Shown one piece after another: positions 1 through 11,217 of a stretch of 64,000 nt of DNA (its first letter is position 1; each line of letters begins with the position of its first letter). Source of the DNA: Cladorhizidae sp. MBARI D1340-BT2 (Eukaryota > Porifera > Demospongiae > Poecilosclerida > Cladorhizidae); assembly GCA_028752905.1 (NCBI GenBank), contig JAQNBH010000013.1, forward strand, positions 14,700,316 through 14,764,315. Direction: 5' to 3'. The translations under genes and the position numbers were made by a program. The notes under the pieces are model-generated. The model had not been told where the DNA came from. It saw only the letters and a list, made by a program, of their open reading frames with translations, and did not search any database.

Positions 1-215
1 GGCCAGGGCTATATCTAGGGCTAGGGCTATTTCTAGGGCCAGGGCTATATCTAGGGCCTGGGCTATATCTAGGGCCAGGGCTATATCTAGGGCCAGGGCT
101 ATATCTAGGGCCTGGGCTATATCTAGGGCCTGGGCTATATCTAGGGCCTGGGCTACATGTATATCTAGGGCCAGGGTTATTTCTAGGGCCTGGGCTATTT
201 CTAAGGCTAGGCTGG
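1..215. repeat. Minisatellite, ~18-bp GC-rich unit
   Basis: Tandem copies of a unit containing CTAGGGCCAGGGCTATAT, with interchange of CCAGGG, CCTGGG and CTAGGG. The array begins before the window. The CTAGGG cores recall degenerate telomere-type repeats, but no true TTAGGG array is present. A short CCCTAACCCTAGCCCTAG stretch follows at about 245-264. Confidence 0.85.
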
Positions 216-599
216 TTTGTCTCGTTATTTTAGCAACACCTTTTGCCCTAACCCTAGCCCTAGTAATAGTCCACCAGTGCCACCACAGGGAACGAGGTGT
301 TGTGAGAGGAAGTAGAACTGGCATGAAACTACCTAGGTGGTACTTTTGAACACTGTTGGTGTTGTTGGCAAGTGTTGATTCATTACTAGCCTGCAGATAA
401 ATGTTCAAGTATAGGAACGTCCAACCCATGGCCTGCAGGACCAAGGTCTGGCCAGCAATTACCATCAATCTGGCCTGCCAAGTCACCTCAATGATTAATT
501 GCATATTTCTGCTTGACCGGTTAATCGCTGACTCTATTTGTGGTTTTTAAAGGGTGAAGCATACTTAGCTGTAACTTTTTTTTTGTTAAGTGTAAACTT
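216..599. other. Non-coding stretch, nothing recognised
   Basis: No coding frame, RNA gene or repeat that I recognise apart from the short CCCTAA-like stretch near 245-264. Confidence 0.5.
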
Positions 600-1700
600 T
601 TCAAACTGTTCAAGTACATGAGGTGCAGTGTTGTTTGAGAATGAGCAGGCAAGTAAACCAAAAGCTATGCATTGCTATGTCTCTCAGTGAACACAACTTA
701 CAGCAAGGAAGTACATTGCTGAAAGATTCCTTTCTTAAGAGTGAAGGGATTCAGAGCATTTCCAGGTAAGCTTAGGTGCCTGTGCACCTGTCCTCCGAAG
801 CTTGGTTTCCAGAAACAGCAGTAATGGCCAGGAAGAGACCGTTCATGATGGTAGTTGTGACCAGCCATATTTGTGCTCACCCTTTCAAGCAGGAGTAACT
901 AATTGACAACGATAGATCAGTCTACTGGGCATGTGCAGGTTAAAAAATATCCGGTGTTGAGTGTGGCCCATTCATTTTTATATTTTTCTTGTGTAAACGA
1001 TGTCCGTGTTTATAGAGACTCTTAACCGAATGAACTCAGACTTTATTTGAGGTTTGCTGTAATAATTATATTGAAATACAATAAGGTGCAGCTAAGAGTC
1101 GGCTCCATTGAAGTGAGCAAACCAAAGCTATGCAGCTCTACGTCGCTATATGTCTGTAACAAAACTTACACCAACGAAATCCATCGAGGAGCGTCTCCTT
1201 GCAAGGCATTCAGAATTATTCCTGGGAAGCATAGGTGCTTGACAAGAGTTTCATTTAGGGGGGGGGGGGGGCAGGGCTGCCCCCCCTTGTAACCTTTTTG
1301 TGCCCCCTTGGAAATTGTATTATTATTATTTGGAGTCTCCCCTCCCCCCCCTCCCCAAACTCAAAACCCTGTATGAAACCCTGCCCCTGCACACACACAC
1401 ACACACACACACATTCAAGCACCTCCCAGATGGCGTATGTATGTGAAATTTTGTCACATCTTTAACCATCATGGCCCCCCCCCCCCCCCCCCCATTAAAA
1501 TCCAGATTCCTCCAGTTGCCACCCCTGGGACAATTTTCTAAATGAAACCCTGCTTGTGCTGTTCCCATCAAAGAAGAACCTCCAGAAACAGTAGCAAAAG
1601 CCAGGAAGAGACTCTTCAAGAATGCAGTTGCGATCTTTGCTCCAACCAGAGCAACATTTTATATAACTCAAGTGCTCTATTAGACATGTGCAAATGGAGA
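600..1700. repeat. Two diverged direct copies of one segment
   Basis: The segment at about 630-930 reappears at about 1105-1700. Shared blocks include AAACCAAAGCTATGCA, the TCCAGAAACAG region and the CCAGGAAGAGAC block. Copy 2 is interrupted at about 1248-1545 by inserted sequence holding a 13-nt G run, a (CA)n tract and a 17-nt C run, and bounded by GTTTCATTTA and its reverse complement. I see no coding function in either copy; this looks like a dispersed or duplicated non-coding repeat. Confidence 0.5.
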
Positions 1701-2007
1701 ATGGGAGCATAATACAATTCTTTAAATTAATGTATAATTTCTGCCCCCCGACGATGTCATAGTTTGCGCCAATTGGTATTTAATCATTTGACAATGAGTG
1801 CTGGATTTTCAAGCCCTACTCGATTACAGATATTTTGTCACGGAGCATAATGATAATATTCTGTGTTTATGTTGTCAGGAGACAATCAGGTATTCAAAGA
1901 ACAGAAAGTCAAAGGCCATCATCTAACAAGGCACAGCAGCAAGTATATGACAGTGTTCAAGAACAGACACGAGTGGACAATGCAAACTCGTTCATAAACT
2001 GCACCGT

Positions 2008-2046
<39 letters not shown>
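2008..2046 (+). repeat. 39-nt poly-G tract
   Basis: An uninterrupted run of 39 G residues, the longest of more than ten G or C runs in the window. Such a run can form G-quadruplex and is prone to length error in sequencing. Confidence 0.9.
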
Positions 2047-2048
<2 letters not shown>

Positions 2049-2700
2049 ACAGAATTTGTTCAATATTGGGGGTCCGAACTCTGAAGCAGCAAACTAAACC
2101 AGTTTCATAATTAGTGAGGCCTTATGTCAGAAGGGAAAGCCTTTCTCTGATGGAGAATTTATGGAGAAGAGTATCATAGAATAATTACATCTCTTGTGTG
2201 CCCAGGTTAAAGTAAGTGGTGGACTACTTTCCTCACCAGACAGTTGCTAGATGAGTAGAGAATGAGTCCACCAATATTGAAGAAACGCTTGCTGAAAAGC
2301 TGAAGGCATGAAAGCATTTGAGCTTGGCACTTGGGGAAAGCACTGACGACAGCAACAATTTTCTATTTTTGTGAGTGATGTCACTTCAGGTTTTTTGTTC
2401 GAGGAGTTTCTTGACATGGTCCGAAAGGAAGGCACTACCAAGGGTGTGGATATCTTTCAGTAGATACCTACTCAAAACTGTGGCACTGTGTGCCTGGCTT
2501 GGTGGCTGGGTGTGCCAGCACACCTGCCTGGAGCAGTTTTTTTCGCCAATGGAAAACATAAAAACTAATTCAAAGTCTCTTCTCTCTGATGTCCATTTAA
2601 CTGGGACTTTGTGAGTAAAGTGTTTTAGATCAGCCCAGACTTTGAGCAATTGTGCCATCAAAAACAGAGCCAAGTGTCAATAACACACACACAGAGCTAC
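2047..2700. other. Non-coding stretch
   Basis: Only short open frames with no recognisable domain. The reading frames on the two strands overlap and neither shows splice-flanked conservation. Nothing else recognised. Confidence 0.45.
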
Positions 2701-2702
2701 TA

Positions 2703-3935
2703 GTTAAAGTCATTAGTAGTGTTGTATCATTAGTAGTGTTGCATCATTAGTAGTGTTGCATTATTAGTAGTGTTGCATCATTAGTAGTGTTGTATCAAGA
2801 GTAGTGTTGTATCATTAGTAGTTAGTAGTGTTGTATCATTAGTAGTTAGTAGTGTTGCATCATTAGTAGTGTTGCATCATTAGTAGTGTTGCATCATTAG
2901 TAGTGTTGCATTATTAGTAGTGTTGCATCATTAGTCATTAGTAGTGTTGCATCATTAGTAGTGTTGTATCATTAGTAGTGTTGCATCATTAGTAGTGTTG
3001 CATCATTAGTAGTGTTGCATCATTAGTAGTGTTGCATCATTAGTAGTGTTGCATCATTAGTAGTGTTGCATCATTAGTAGTGTTGCATCATTAGTAGTGT
3101 TGCATCATTAGTAGTGTTGCATCATTAGTAGTGTTGCATCATTAGTAGTGTTGCATCATTAGTAGTGTTGCATCATTAGCAGTGTTAGTGTTGCTTCATT
3201 AGTTGTGTTGTATCATTAGTAGTGTTGTATCATTAGTAGTGTAGTAGTGTTGTATCATTAGTAGTGTTGCATCATTAGTTGTATCATTAGTAGTGTTGTA
3301 TCATTAGTAGTGTTGCATCATTAGTTGTATCATTAGTAGTGTTGTATCATTAGTAGTGTTGCATCATTAGTAGTGTTGCATCATTAGTAGTGTTGCATCA
3401 TTAGTAGTGTTGCATCATTAGCAGTGTTAGTGTTGCTTCATTAGTTGTGTTGTATCATTAGTAGTGTTGCATCATTAGTAGTGTTGTATCATTAGTAGTG
3501 TTGCATCATTAGTAGTGTTGTATCATTAGTAGTGTTGCATCATTAGTAGTGTTGCATCATTAGTAGTGTTGCATCATTAGTAGTGTTGTATCATTAGTAG
3601 TGTTGCATCATTAGTAGTGTTGCATCATTAGTAGTGTTGCATCATTAGTAGTGTTGCATCATTAGTAGTGTTGCATCATTATAGTGTTGTGTTGTATCAT
3701 TAGTAGTGTTCTATCATTAGTAGTGTTGCATCATTAGTAGTGTTGTATCATTAGTAGTGTTGTAACATTAGTAGTGTAGTAGTGTTGTATCATTAGTAGT
3801 GTTGCATCATTAGTTGTATCATTAGTAGTGTTGTATCATTAGTAGTGTTGCATCATTAGTAGTGTTGCATCATTAGTAGTGTTGCATCATTAGTTGTATC
3901 ATTAGTAGTGTTGTATCATTAGTTGCATCGTGGTA
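2703..3935. repeat. 17-bp minisatellite, ~70 copies
   Basis: Tandem 17-bp unit CATTAGTAGTGTTGCAT, alternating with a GTTGTATC variant. Local deletions and partial copies (GTAGTAGTG, GCAGTGTTAGTG) recur in more than one block, for example near 3180 and 3420, which shows segmental duplication inside the array. Confidence 0.95.
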
Positions 3936-4330
3936 TTAATTGCATTTCAAGGACAGAATAAGCACATTATGTTATTACTAGGTCATTTGTTTGTCATATT
4001 TTGTGTGGTACAGAGGCAAATTCAGACATCTTTTGCAAAAGCATTTCAACTAACTGGGGTCACATTTCTCCTGTCCTCCCTTTACTGATGATACTTTCTT
4101 CCCGACATTGCTGTCTTCTTCTGGAGAATTATTTTTACATGTGGGGTGCGGAGGAATTATTTGCAGCTACACATCTGCTCGATGTTCATTTCCTTTCGTT
4201 TCCTCTGTCAACTCATCATGCCCGTCATGTTTTTTTTGCCTGCTTTTTTTACACTTGTTTTGCAGTGCAAACGTCAAACCTAGACACACCTATTTTCTTC
4301 TAGGCTTAAATTTATACAATTTTCCTGTCA
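3936..4330. other. Non-coding stretch between arrays
   Basis: T-rich sequence with two overlapping short frames and no recognisable protein family. Confidence 0.4.
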
Positions 4331-4334
4331 GAAA

Positions 4335-4710
4335 ACACCAGGACCCATCTGTGGGACAGCACTGGGCAGTACACCAGGACCCATGTGTGGGACAGCACTG
4401 GGCAGCACACTAGGACCCATGTGTGGGACAGCACTGGGCAGCACACCAGGACCCATGTGTGGGACAGCACTGGACAGCACACCAGGACCCATGTGTGGGA
4501 CAGCACTGGGCAGTACACCAGGACCCATGTGTGGGACAGCACTGGGCAGCACACTAGGACCCATGTGTGGGACAGCACTGGGCAGCACACTAGGACCCAT
4601 GTTTGGGACAGCACTGGACAGCACACCAGGACCCATGTGTGGGACAGCACTGGGCAGCACACTAGGACCCATGTATGGGACAGCACTGGACAGCACTGGA
4701 CAGCACTGCG
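4335..4710. repeat. 36-bp minisatellite, ~10 copies
   Basis: Unit of 36 bp that contains GTGGGACAGCACTGGGCAGC. Because 36 is divisible by three, frames stay open on both strands across the array. These open frames are a consequence of periodicity and I do not call them genes. Confidence 0.9.
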
Positions 4711-4757
4711 AATAAATATTTTATATGGCACTTGAAAAGAGAATGAGTTGCTAACAT

Positions 4758-4884
4758 ATGCAGGGGTTTGCTGTGGCAGCCACAGTATGTGCACTTGTAC
4801 TGATATCAGTTACTGTATCTGAAACCAGAGCACTTCCTTCAAGATGTTTTGGTTGTAACATTTGTGATAATTTCATTTTCACAG
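4758..4884 (+). CDS. Possible signal-peptide exon, unassigned
   Basis: An ATG at 4758 opens a hydrophobic leader (MQGFAVAATVCALVLISVTV) followed by a small Cys-rich patch (RCFGCNIC). The frame meets a good splice donor, CACAG|GTAATC, at 4884/4885. This would suit the first coding exon of a secreted protein. I find no second exon, and the following sequence runs into a transposable-element fragment, so chance is a real alternative. Confidence 0.2.
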
Positions 4885-5035
4885 GTAATCTTTCCCAAAA
4901 GGAACAGGCAGGTCTCTATGCGCACTGTGCTGGGGCAAAAATGAGAGCTTATGAATTCCCTCACTCTAAGCCCTATAGCTCTATCTATCAAGATACATAG
5001 TTATAGCATGCTACACATTAAATGTTCATCACAAT

Positions 5036-5225
5036 ATACAGTAGTTCTCAATGAACTCTGGTTGACATAATTAATTATAACAGCTACATGTATGCTCTAG
5101 CCTTCATCTTGAGATGCCAAGACTCATGTGAGGCTCATCATTAGCACCGCATTATTCCTGATGAAGGCTAGAGCATCTCCCCGAAATATCGAGGAATAAT
5201 TCAAAGTTGATTGTTGGGAAAGTTT
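5036..5225. mobile_element. Short inverted-repeat element, hairpin module family
   Basis: About 190 bp with arms that hold TGCTCTAGCCTTCATC at 5093 and its inverse GATGAAGGCTAGAGCATC at 5161. The left edge TTCTCAATGAACTCTGGTTG matches the inverse of sequence near 31095. It belongs to the same family as copies at 22300-23070 and 30960-31115. It has no coding capacity and is likely a non-autonomous foldback/MITE-type element. Confidence 0.6.
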
Positions 5226-6320
5226 CTACACTTCATCTGTTGATGATTGTATAAAAGAATATGCATCACCAAACTTCATTGTTGCTAAATCTTGAAGATA
5301 GCCTTTGAGATGGAGGAGCTTGACCAACACACTAAAGCATGACAGGTTGGATTCTTTTCCTAATTTGGTAGCCAAGGCATTACCTTTGCTTCGTTGACAG
5401 TCAAAGTTCTTCAACCTCCAGTTCCAAGTTTCAGACCTTTTTCTCTCCCCCATACCGAGAGAGACGGTTGCTTCAAATTAATTTTTGTGACACAGTTCAT
5501 TGGTTAAAGGTACCCCGTTAAAGGTTCACTTTGCTCCCCCATATTTTCTCCTGGCCCTTCAAACAACCAGTAATATTTAATGTGCGCCCCCCAATGGAAA
5601 TGATTTGACACCCCTGTTGTAGTAGTCTAAATTGACTTGATGTGTTAGGAGGTAGATCCAGTTTCCTCCCCCCAATATATATATATATATGACATGTTAT
5701 TTTCCATAAAATAACTATTTACCATCTTTTTCAAACTAGATCATGTGACTTGGGTCAGACTCAAGTTCATGACCTCTGTCACACGAAGAGTTCACGGACT
5801 TGGGGTGCCGCAGTAGTCGGTCATATGTATAGAGAGGCGGGGTTGGGTAGGAGGGGCAAACTGCTACACTGCGGACTACCACACATGAGATGACCAACAC
5901 ACAATCGGCCAACAAATGTGACAAGTCACACGATCGAGTTTGAAAAATATTGAAGACCTCCATGGAAGGCTTACCATAAATTTATTGCATGTGAAAAGAA
6001 GGAATCGTGCCGGGAAATGCTCCAACCCCCAAACAGAAGAACTGCTTTTAACATCTGGAACATTTCTTTCACGAATGAGTTTCATGGTGCCAGATTTTTA
6101 TTGCTTTAGTTCACAAACAATTCCAGTGATGATAAAAGTGTTCCACATCACATCCCCCAGTCCCTTTGAAGCCGAACAATGGAGGATGTTTGAAAGGAGC
6201 AGTTGTATTGGTGGCTGGCACATCTGCAAGCTAAGCTGCAAGCAGACTAGAGAAATGTGCACTAACCTGTTGTGTGGCAGACATTTCTTTCCATTCTTTT
6301 TTTTCTCTTCAACCCACTGG
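5226..6320. other. Unassigned stretch upstream of LTR element
   Basis: Contains an open frame of about 128 codons on + (5940-6326) and overlapping frames on -. None shows a domain I recognise, and no splice-bounded exon stands out. A short (AT)n tract lies near 5678. Confidence 0.35.
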
Positions 6321-6324
6321 AACT

Positions 6325-7190
6325 GAAGTTGTAGCGAGCTACATCTAGTTAAGCAGTACAATTCTAGTTATGTGTGTGTACATGTATATATATATATAAG
6401 CTAGCTATCTAGCTAAGCAGCACAATTCTAGCGGTGTATATATAGCTAGCTTTAGCTAAGCAGTACAATTCTAGCTGTGCTAAGCAGTACAATTCTAGCT
6501 GTGTATATATAGCTAGCTTTAGCTAAGCAGTACAATTCTAGCTGTGTATATATAGCTAGCTTTAGCTAAGCAGTACAATTCTAGCTGTGTATATATAGCT
6601 AGCTTTAGCTAAGCAGTACAATTCTAGCTGTGCTAAGCAGTACAATTCTAGCTGTGTATATATAGCTATCTATCTAAGCAGTACAATTCTAGCTGTGTAT
6701 ATATAGATAGCTATCTAAGCAGTACAATTCTAGCTGTGTATATATAGCTAGCTTTAGCTAAGCAGTACAATTCTAGCTATGTGTGTGTACATGTATATAT
6801 ATATTATAAGCTATCTATCTAGCAATTCTAGCTGTGTATATATAGCTATCTATCTAGCTAAGCAGTACAATTCTAGCTGTGTATATATAATTGGCTATCT
6901 AGCTAAGCAGCACAATTTTAGCTGTGTGTATATATATATCTAGCTAGTCAGTACAATTCTAGCTGTGTATATAGCCACACAAGAGTTCATATGACAAGAC
7001 AAGAGCAACAGCACAACCAAGCAAAAGCTCCTATATCAATCGCTAAGACTACCACTGTTGTACTAAGGGCATGACACACAACACAACAGTTAACTAATCC
7101 ATTGCATGTAATTAGTTCATTATATACTAATGTATAAATCATCTTCTGTTACATTTCTTCCCACTTCTCCAGTGGTAAACTGGGCAATTA
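6325..7190 (-). repeat. 3' LTR with expanded internal array
   Basis: Sequence at about 7000-7170 matches 12680-12930: both hold CTAAGACTACCACTGTT, an AACAGT(T/C)AACTAATC block and a CAAGAG-AACA-CACAAC block. This marks the two LTRs. The LTR segment around AGCTAAGCAGT, single-copy in the 5' LTR, is amplified here to about 14 copies. A G-rich tract on the - strand just inside (7199-7227) sits where the polypurine tract is expected. Confidence 0.6.
6345..6965. repeat. 43-bp minisatellite inside LTR
   Basis: Unit of 43 bp containing AGCTAAGCAGTACAATTCTA and GTGTATATATAGCTAGC. The same AGCTAAGCAGT...CTAGCTGT segment occurs once in the 5' LTR near 12618-12645, so the array arose from LTR sequence. 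Confidence 0.85.
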
Positions 7191-7229
7191 GTTAGCACCC
7201 CCCCCCCCCCCCCCCCCCCCCCCTCCCCG

Positions 7230-7490
7230 AACCGGTATGGTTGAAGGGAGAGACTCCATCTTGTTAAGCCTGGCATTGCCCAAGCAGGTAGACTTTGAAA
7301 GCGGGTATTCCCTGTTTAATGGCATGGCATTGCTCTCTATAGTGGAGTAGTCCTCCTCCCTAGGCAAGAGTTTCCTGCTGAAGAAAGCTATGGGACAATC
7401 GTTACCATTGCAATCCTTCTGACTCGGAGAACAGCACCAGCACCATGGGTCTGAGGCATCAGTTGGCAGGATAAATGATTTGGCGAAATC
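7230..7490 (-). pseudogene. RNase H domain remnant
   Basis: The - strand carries the start of a Ty3-type RNase H: LPTDASD, then after a frame disturbance PIAFFSRKLLPREEDYSTIE, a classic signature of the family. It follows the RT directly. Frames are broken and no complete domain remains. Confidence 0.75.
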
Positions 7491-7559
7491 TAGATTGTGG
7501 AGAATTGGTTATTTGCACAGGAGTCCCCTCAACTACTGGCAAGCTCTATCATAATATGT

Positions 7560-8290
7560 TTCACTCCACTTGACTTGATTGGGTAATGTCCTCTTGGTAA
7601 GATCTGATAATGGTGTAGCAGTGGAGCCATAGGTGCAGGGTACAAACTGCCTGTACTCTGTACCCTAAGAACTTGTTCACTTTCTGTGGTTGGGGAAACA
7701 TAGAAACTGCCTCGATCTTCGAGGGCTCTGGTTGGACAGCACCATTTCCTAGCTCGTCCCAACTGCCTCGATCTTCGAGGGCTCCGGTTGGACAGCACCA
7801 ATTCCTACCACGGGTCCCAAGCTTACACATGCTTAACAGGTATTTATTTTGATTCCTGAAGTTGTTCGAACCTCACACAGACAGGGCAAATGTGCTCTTC
7901 CCAGGACTCACAGGAGGTGATCAAATAGTCTGTTGTGAAGTCAGTGACGTTTGGCCATTAGTCGCTGAAGGGTGGCAGGTGCTCCTCACAAGTCCATATG
8001 GTACAGCTTTAAACTGGAACAACCCAAACGAGGTAGAAAGGGCTGTTTTCGAGCAAGAAGACATGGATACAGGAACTTGCCAGTATCCTTTGGCCAGAAC
8101 AAGCCTGGTGATTTATTTTTGCTTTTTTTCCAAGCGGTCAATCAGGTTATCAATGCGTGACATCGTATATCCATCAGCTTCAGAGACCTAGTTGAGACGT
8201 CTGTAGCCAATACACAGACTCGTGGAATATCTTTTCCCCAATGAAACTGCCGCTGGCTCAATCGCTCCTCGCGGCATCATCTCCTCTATC
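7560..8290 (-). pseudogene. Reverse transcriptase remnant
   Basis: On the - strand, in mixed frames, I read the RT signatures CIGYRRLN, a DGYTMSRIDNLIDRL block, GYWQVP, TFGLFQFKAVPYGL and the connection region FPQPTTES. The order is correct for a Ty3/gypsy RT. Stops and frameshifts interrupt it. The region holding the catalytic aspartate pair is not readable as intact. Confidence 0.75.
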
Positions 8291-8879
8291 TCTCTTCAGT
8301 TTGATAAGCTTGAGGGAGTCGACAAGGTGGCAGTATAACCGGATGAGCACTTCCAGTTTCAATGGTGCGCTCAACCTGCGTGGCCTTCCTGGCGTTCCTC
8401 TCCGGACGTGTGGAAATTCCCATCTCAGCTTCTTCAGATCACCATGCTGTTCACTACATAGATAACTGCTCCCCAATCCTTGGTTGCTTATGGCAACCTC
8501 CAGTCTTCTGATTCCACGCAGTGAACTCGTCCTCATCCAGATCACCCTCCTCTTGAAATACTCTTATGCTTTCAGCGGTGTGGAGTTTCCTATTCATGTC
8601 ACACAGAAATACACGTTCTCTTTCCAATGATCCAACATGTCAATCTGTGTGTAATTGATCTGGCCAATCTTTTCCACGACCTTCTATGGCTCCTGTTCCT
8701 GAGCGAACAACTTGTAGTGTCTGTATGGAGCATCACCATTACCTGATCTGCCTTGATCAAGTCTCAATTGCGTGCCTTCTTGTCGTATCATCTCTTTGGC
8801 CTGTCTTTAGTTTTGGTCAGGTTTTCATGGACCAACCCTTTCATTTTCTCTAGCTAATCTCACACAGACAGCACGTGAG

Positions 8880-9670
8880 GTGATACTCTCTTCACTGCCT
8901 TCTCCTGCTTACCAAGTGCCATCCAGAACATGTGAAGGTCCCCTCAGTTGTCGTCCATACAAAAGTTCAAATGGGGAGAATCTTGTCGAAGCTTGGGTCA
9001 CCTCTTGATAAGGAAATAGGAGTTAGAGAGAATGCCTTTGATGGATGCCCTTCTGAGCATCGACTTCGAAGGCTTACGAGTCCATCTGTTTGGCGCTGAT
9101 AGGGTGTTGTCCGGATGGTGGAACGTATAACATCCTGTACAGTTCTGAGAGTAGTGTCATGGAAGTGATGTACGTGCGTACCTGGTCTATCAGTACCTTC
9201 TCAGGTGTTTCTTCTCGTGGGAAGAGTATCAGAAGCTCTTCAGCTTATGTGTACTGCTAGAACAGATTTCATGGGAATAGCCTCAGGGAATGGAGTTGCG
9301 CCATCACATACCACCAGCACAAACCGCTTGCTCCATTGACTCCTTGTTGGCAAGGATCCTAAGATGTCCACGGCAATCTGCTTGAAAGGATGTATGCATG
9401 TAGGTACCAGTGGAGCTCTAGCATGTCTCCGAGGTGCTGTTTTCTGGTCAACTCTGCTCCCATTCACCAACTTCTGCCACATCCTTGAAGTGCGTCGGCC
9501 AATAGAATCAATGCAGAATTCTCTGGGCGGATTTGTCTCGTCCTAAACGCCCAGCTAACCGACCACTGTGTACTACATGAGGCATGGTACCACGTAACTG
9601 TAGAGGTAACGCCAGCTGCTCCACTGCCACACCTTCTGGGTCATGCCCTGGAGGAACCTAGTGCAGGTAA
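8880..9670 (-). pseudogene. Integrase remnant upstream of RT
   Basis: The HHCC zinc domain is visible as a degenerate HSGRLAGRLGRDK...RILHRFYWPT. Next comes the core start FKQIAVDILGSLPTRSQ (first catalytic Asp) with FPEAIPMK, and then the C-terminal FSPFELLYGRQLRGP signature. The whole domain lies 5' of the RT on the same strand. Frames are broken in several places. Confidence 0.8.
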
Positions 9671-10019
9671 GGAGTGGCTTGTCATAAACAGAAGAGCAAG
9701 CAGTGGAAGGTTGAAGGCATGGCTTTATGCACCTCTTGCAGAGTATGGTGCTATGTTTGTTGCAGGAGCGGATATGTCAAGGGCACACCTCTCTGCAGGC
9801 TTGAACCAGAGCTCTGCTGGTCTTGTTGTCGGCAATGTCGCTTCTCAATTCTCCTCTTTCTCTCTATCTCTTTCCACCCAATGAAGAAATCCTCCTTAAA
9901 GTCGGGTAAGGAAGCTTTCTCCTGTGCTTAGTAACTACAGCTAGGGCACAATTAAGGTCACTTTGCGACTCACCTGACTTGGCTGCTGGATGGTCGCCAA
10001 GGTTTGGGTGGTCTGTTCC

Positions 10020-10240
10020 CAGTAACAGACATTGGCAGTGTTTCTGAAACAGCGACTAGTTTTCCATCTCCACCTGCACACGAGCAAGTGGGTACAGGAC
10101 AGTATCGCCATGGGCACTATAGATGGCCACTACTTCCCTTTCCAGGAAGCTCTGCTAAGGGACCATGTCTTGACATACTATCATCCTTGTACACCGAGTC
10201 TCTAACAAAATATCAGTTATAAACTGACCTCCAATCTTTC
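10020..10240 (-). pseudogene. Retropepsin remnant
   Basis: The - strand reads QFITDILLETRCTRMIV, which has the shape of a retropepsin active-site segment with the expected Asp-Thr-Gly changed to Glu-Thr-Arg. It lies between the zinc knuckle and the integrase. Stops follow. I infer an inactive protease. Confidence 0.5.
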
Positions 10241-10670
10241 TTGACTGGTAGACTCCAGGTTTCATGTGACTTAGCTAACTCTTCACCTTGCAGATTCTAG
10301 GATTCATGAGACTTTGCCAACTCTTTACCTTGCAGAATCTAGGTTTCATGAGACTTTGCTAACTCTTCACCTTGTAGACTCCAGGTTTCATGAGACTTTG
10401 CTAACTCTTCACCTTGTAGACTCAAGGTTTCATGAGACTTTGCTAACTCTTCACCTTGTAGACTCAAGGTTTCATGAGACTTTGCTAACTCTTCACCTTG
10501 TAGACTCAAGGTTTCATGAAACTTTGCTAACTCTTCACCTTGTAGACCTTGTAGACTCAAGGTTTCATGAGACTTTGCTAACTCTTCACCTTGTAGACTC
10601 AAGGTTTCATGAGACTTTGCTAACTCTTCACCTTGCAGACTCCAGGTTTCATGAGACTGCTGACTCTTCA
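10240..10670 (-). repeat. 42-bp in-frame tandem repeat (14 residues)
   Basis: Ten or so copies of a 42-bp unit encoding SHETLSLQGEELAK on the - strand, in frame with the zinc-knuckle remnant just upstream. The open frame 10785-10339 is kept by the multiple-of-three period. Variants affect one or two bases. The unit probably came from the linker after the knuckle. Confidence 0.85.
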
Positions 10671-10785
10671 CACTTGAGTTTCCAGTGTGGTCACTCCTGC
10701 GTTCCATGCCTAACAGCACTCTGGAAGGGCAATTGAATGCATACTGTCCCTTCTGCTGGCAGTTGAAATATGTGATGTCCTTCAA
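10671..10785 (-). pseudogene. Gag zinc-knuckle remnant
   Basis: The frame contains FNCQQKGQYAFNCPSR, a CCHC-type knuckle in which the second Cys and the His positions are replaced. It joins directly to the 42-bp repeat. Consistent with the nucleocapsid end of gag in a dead element. Confidence 0.55.
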
Positions 10786-11217
10786 GTCAAGCTTTAGCCT
10801 CTCTACTGACAGAGATTGAATTTTCTCTCACCTCTTCTCTTGGAAGTTTTCCCCTGCAGTTCTTCATAAGGTGTCACCATTCCGTGCAACGATGATACTT
10901 CACGGTTGTCCTGTTCCTCTTTTCTTCGCCACTAACAACTGCAAGGTTCTGACTCCAGGCTTGCGTGTAATAATCTGCCAGTTGAGCTGTCACTTCGCTG
11001 GCCTTGCGTTCCTTGACCCAAACTCTGCGTCCCTTGGGTAGCGTGTTAAGGAGTTGCCTTAGTTCATTTTGTGGCTAAGTCATCCAATCTGACTGCCATC
11101 TCACAAATTATTTCATCAAGCTTCAGTGATGTTCTGAAACCGGTGATGGTGTATTTTCTCATTCACATTATAGCGGTGCAAGATGGCGTCCTTCACTTGC
11201 TCATAGTATACATGCAG
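10786..11217 (-). pseudogene. Gag 3' part
   Basis: On the - strand the frame leaving the array reads YYEQVKDAILHRYNVNEKIH, which matches the typical capsid segment of Ty3-type gags (V-K-x-A-I-L-x-R-Y). The rest towards 10786 is broken and gives no clear domain. Confidence 0.6.
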
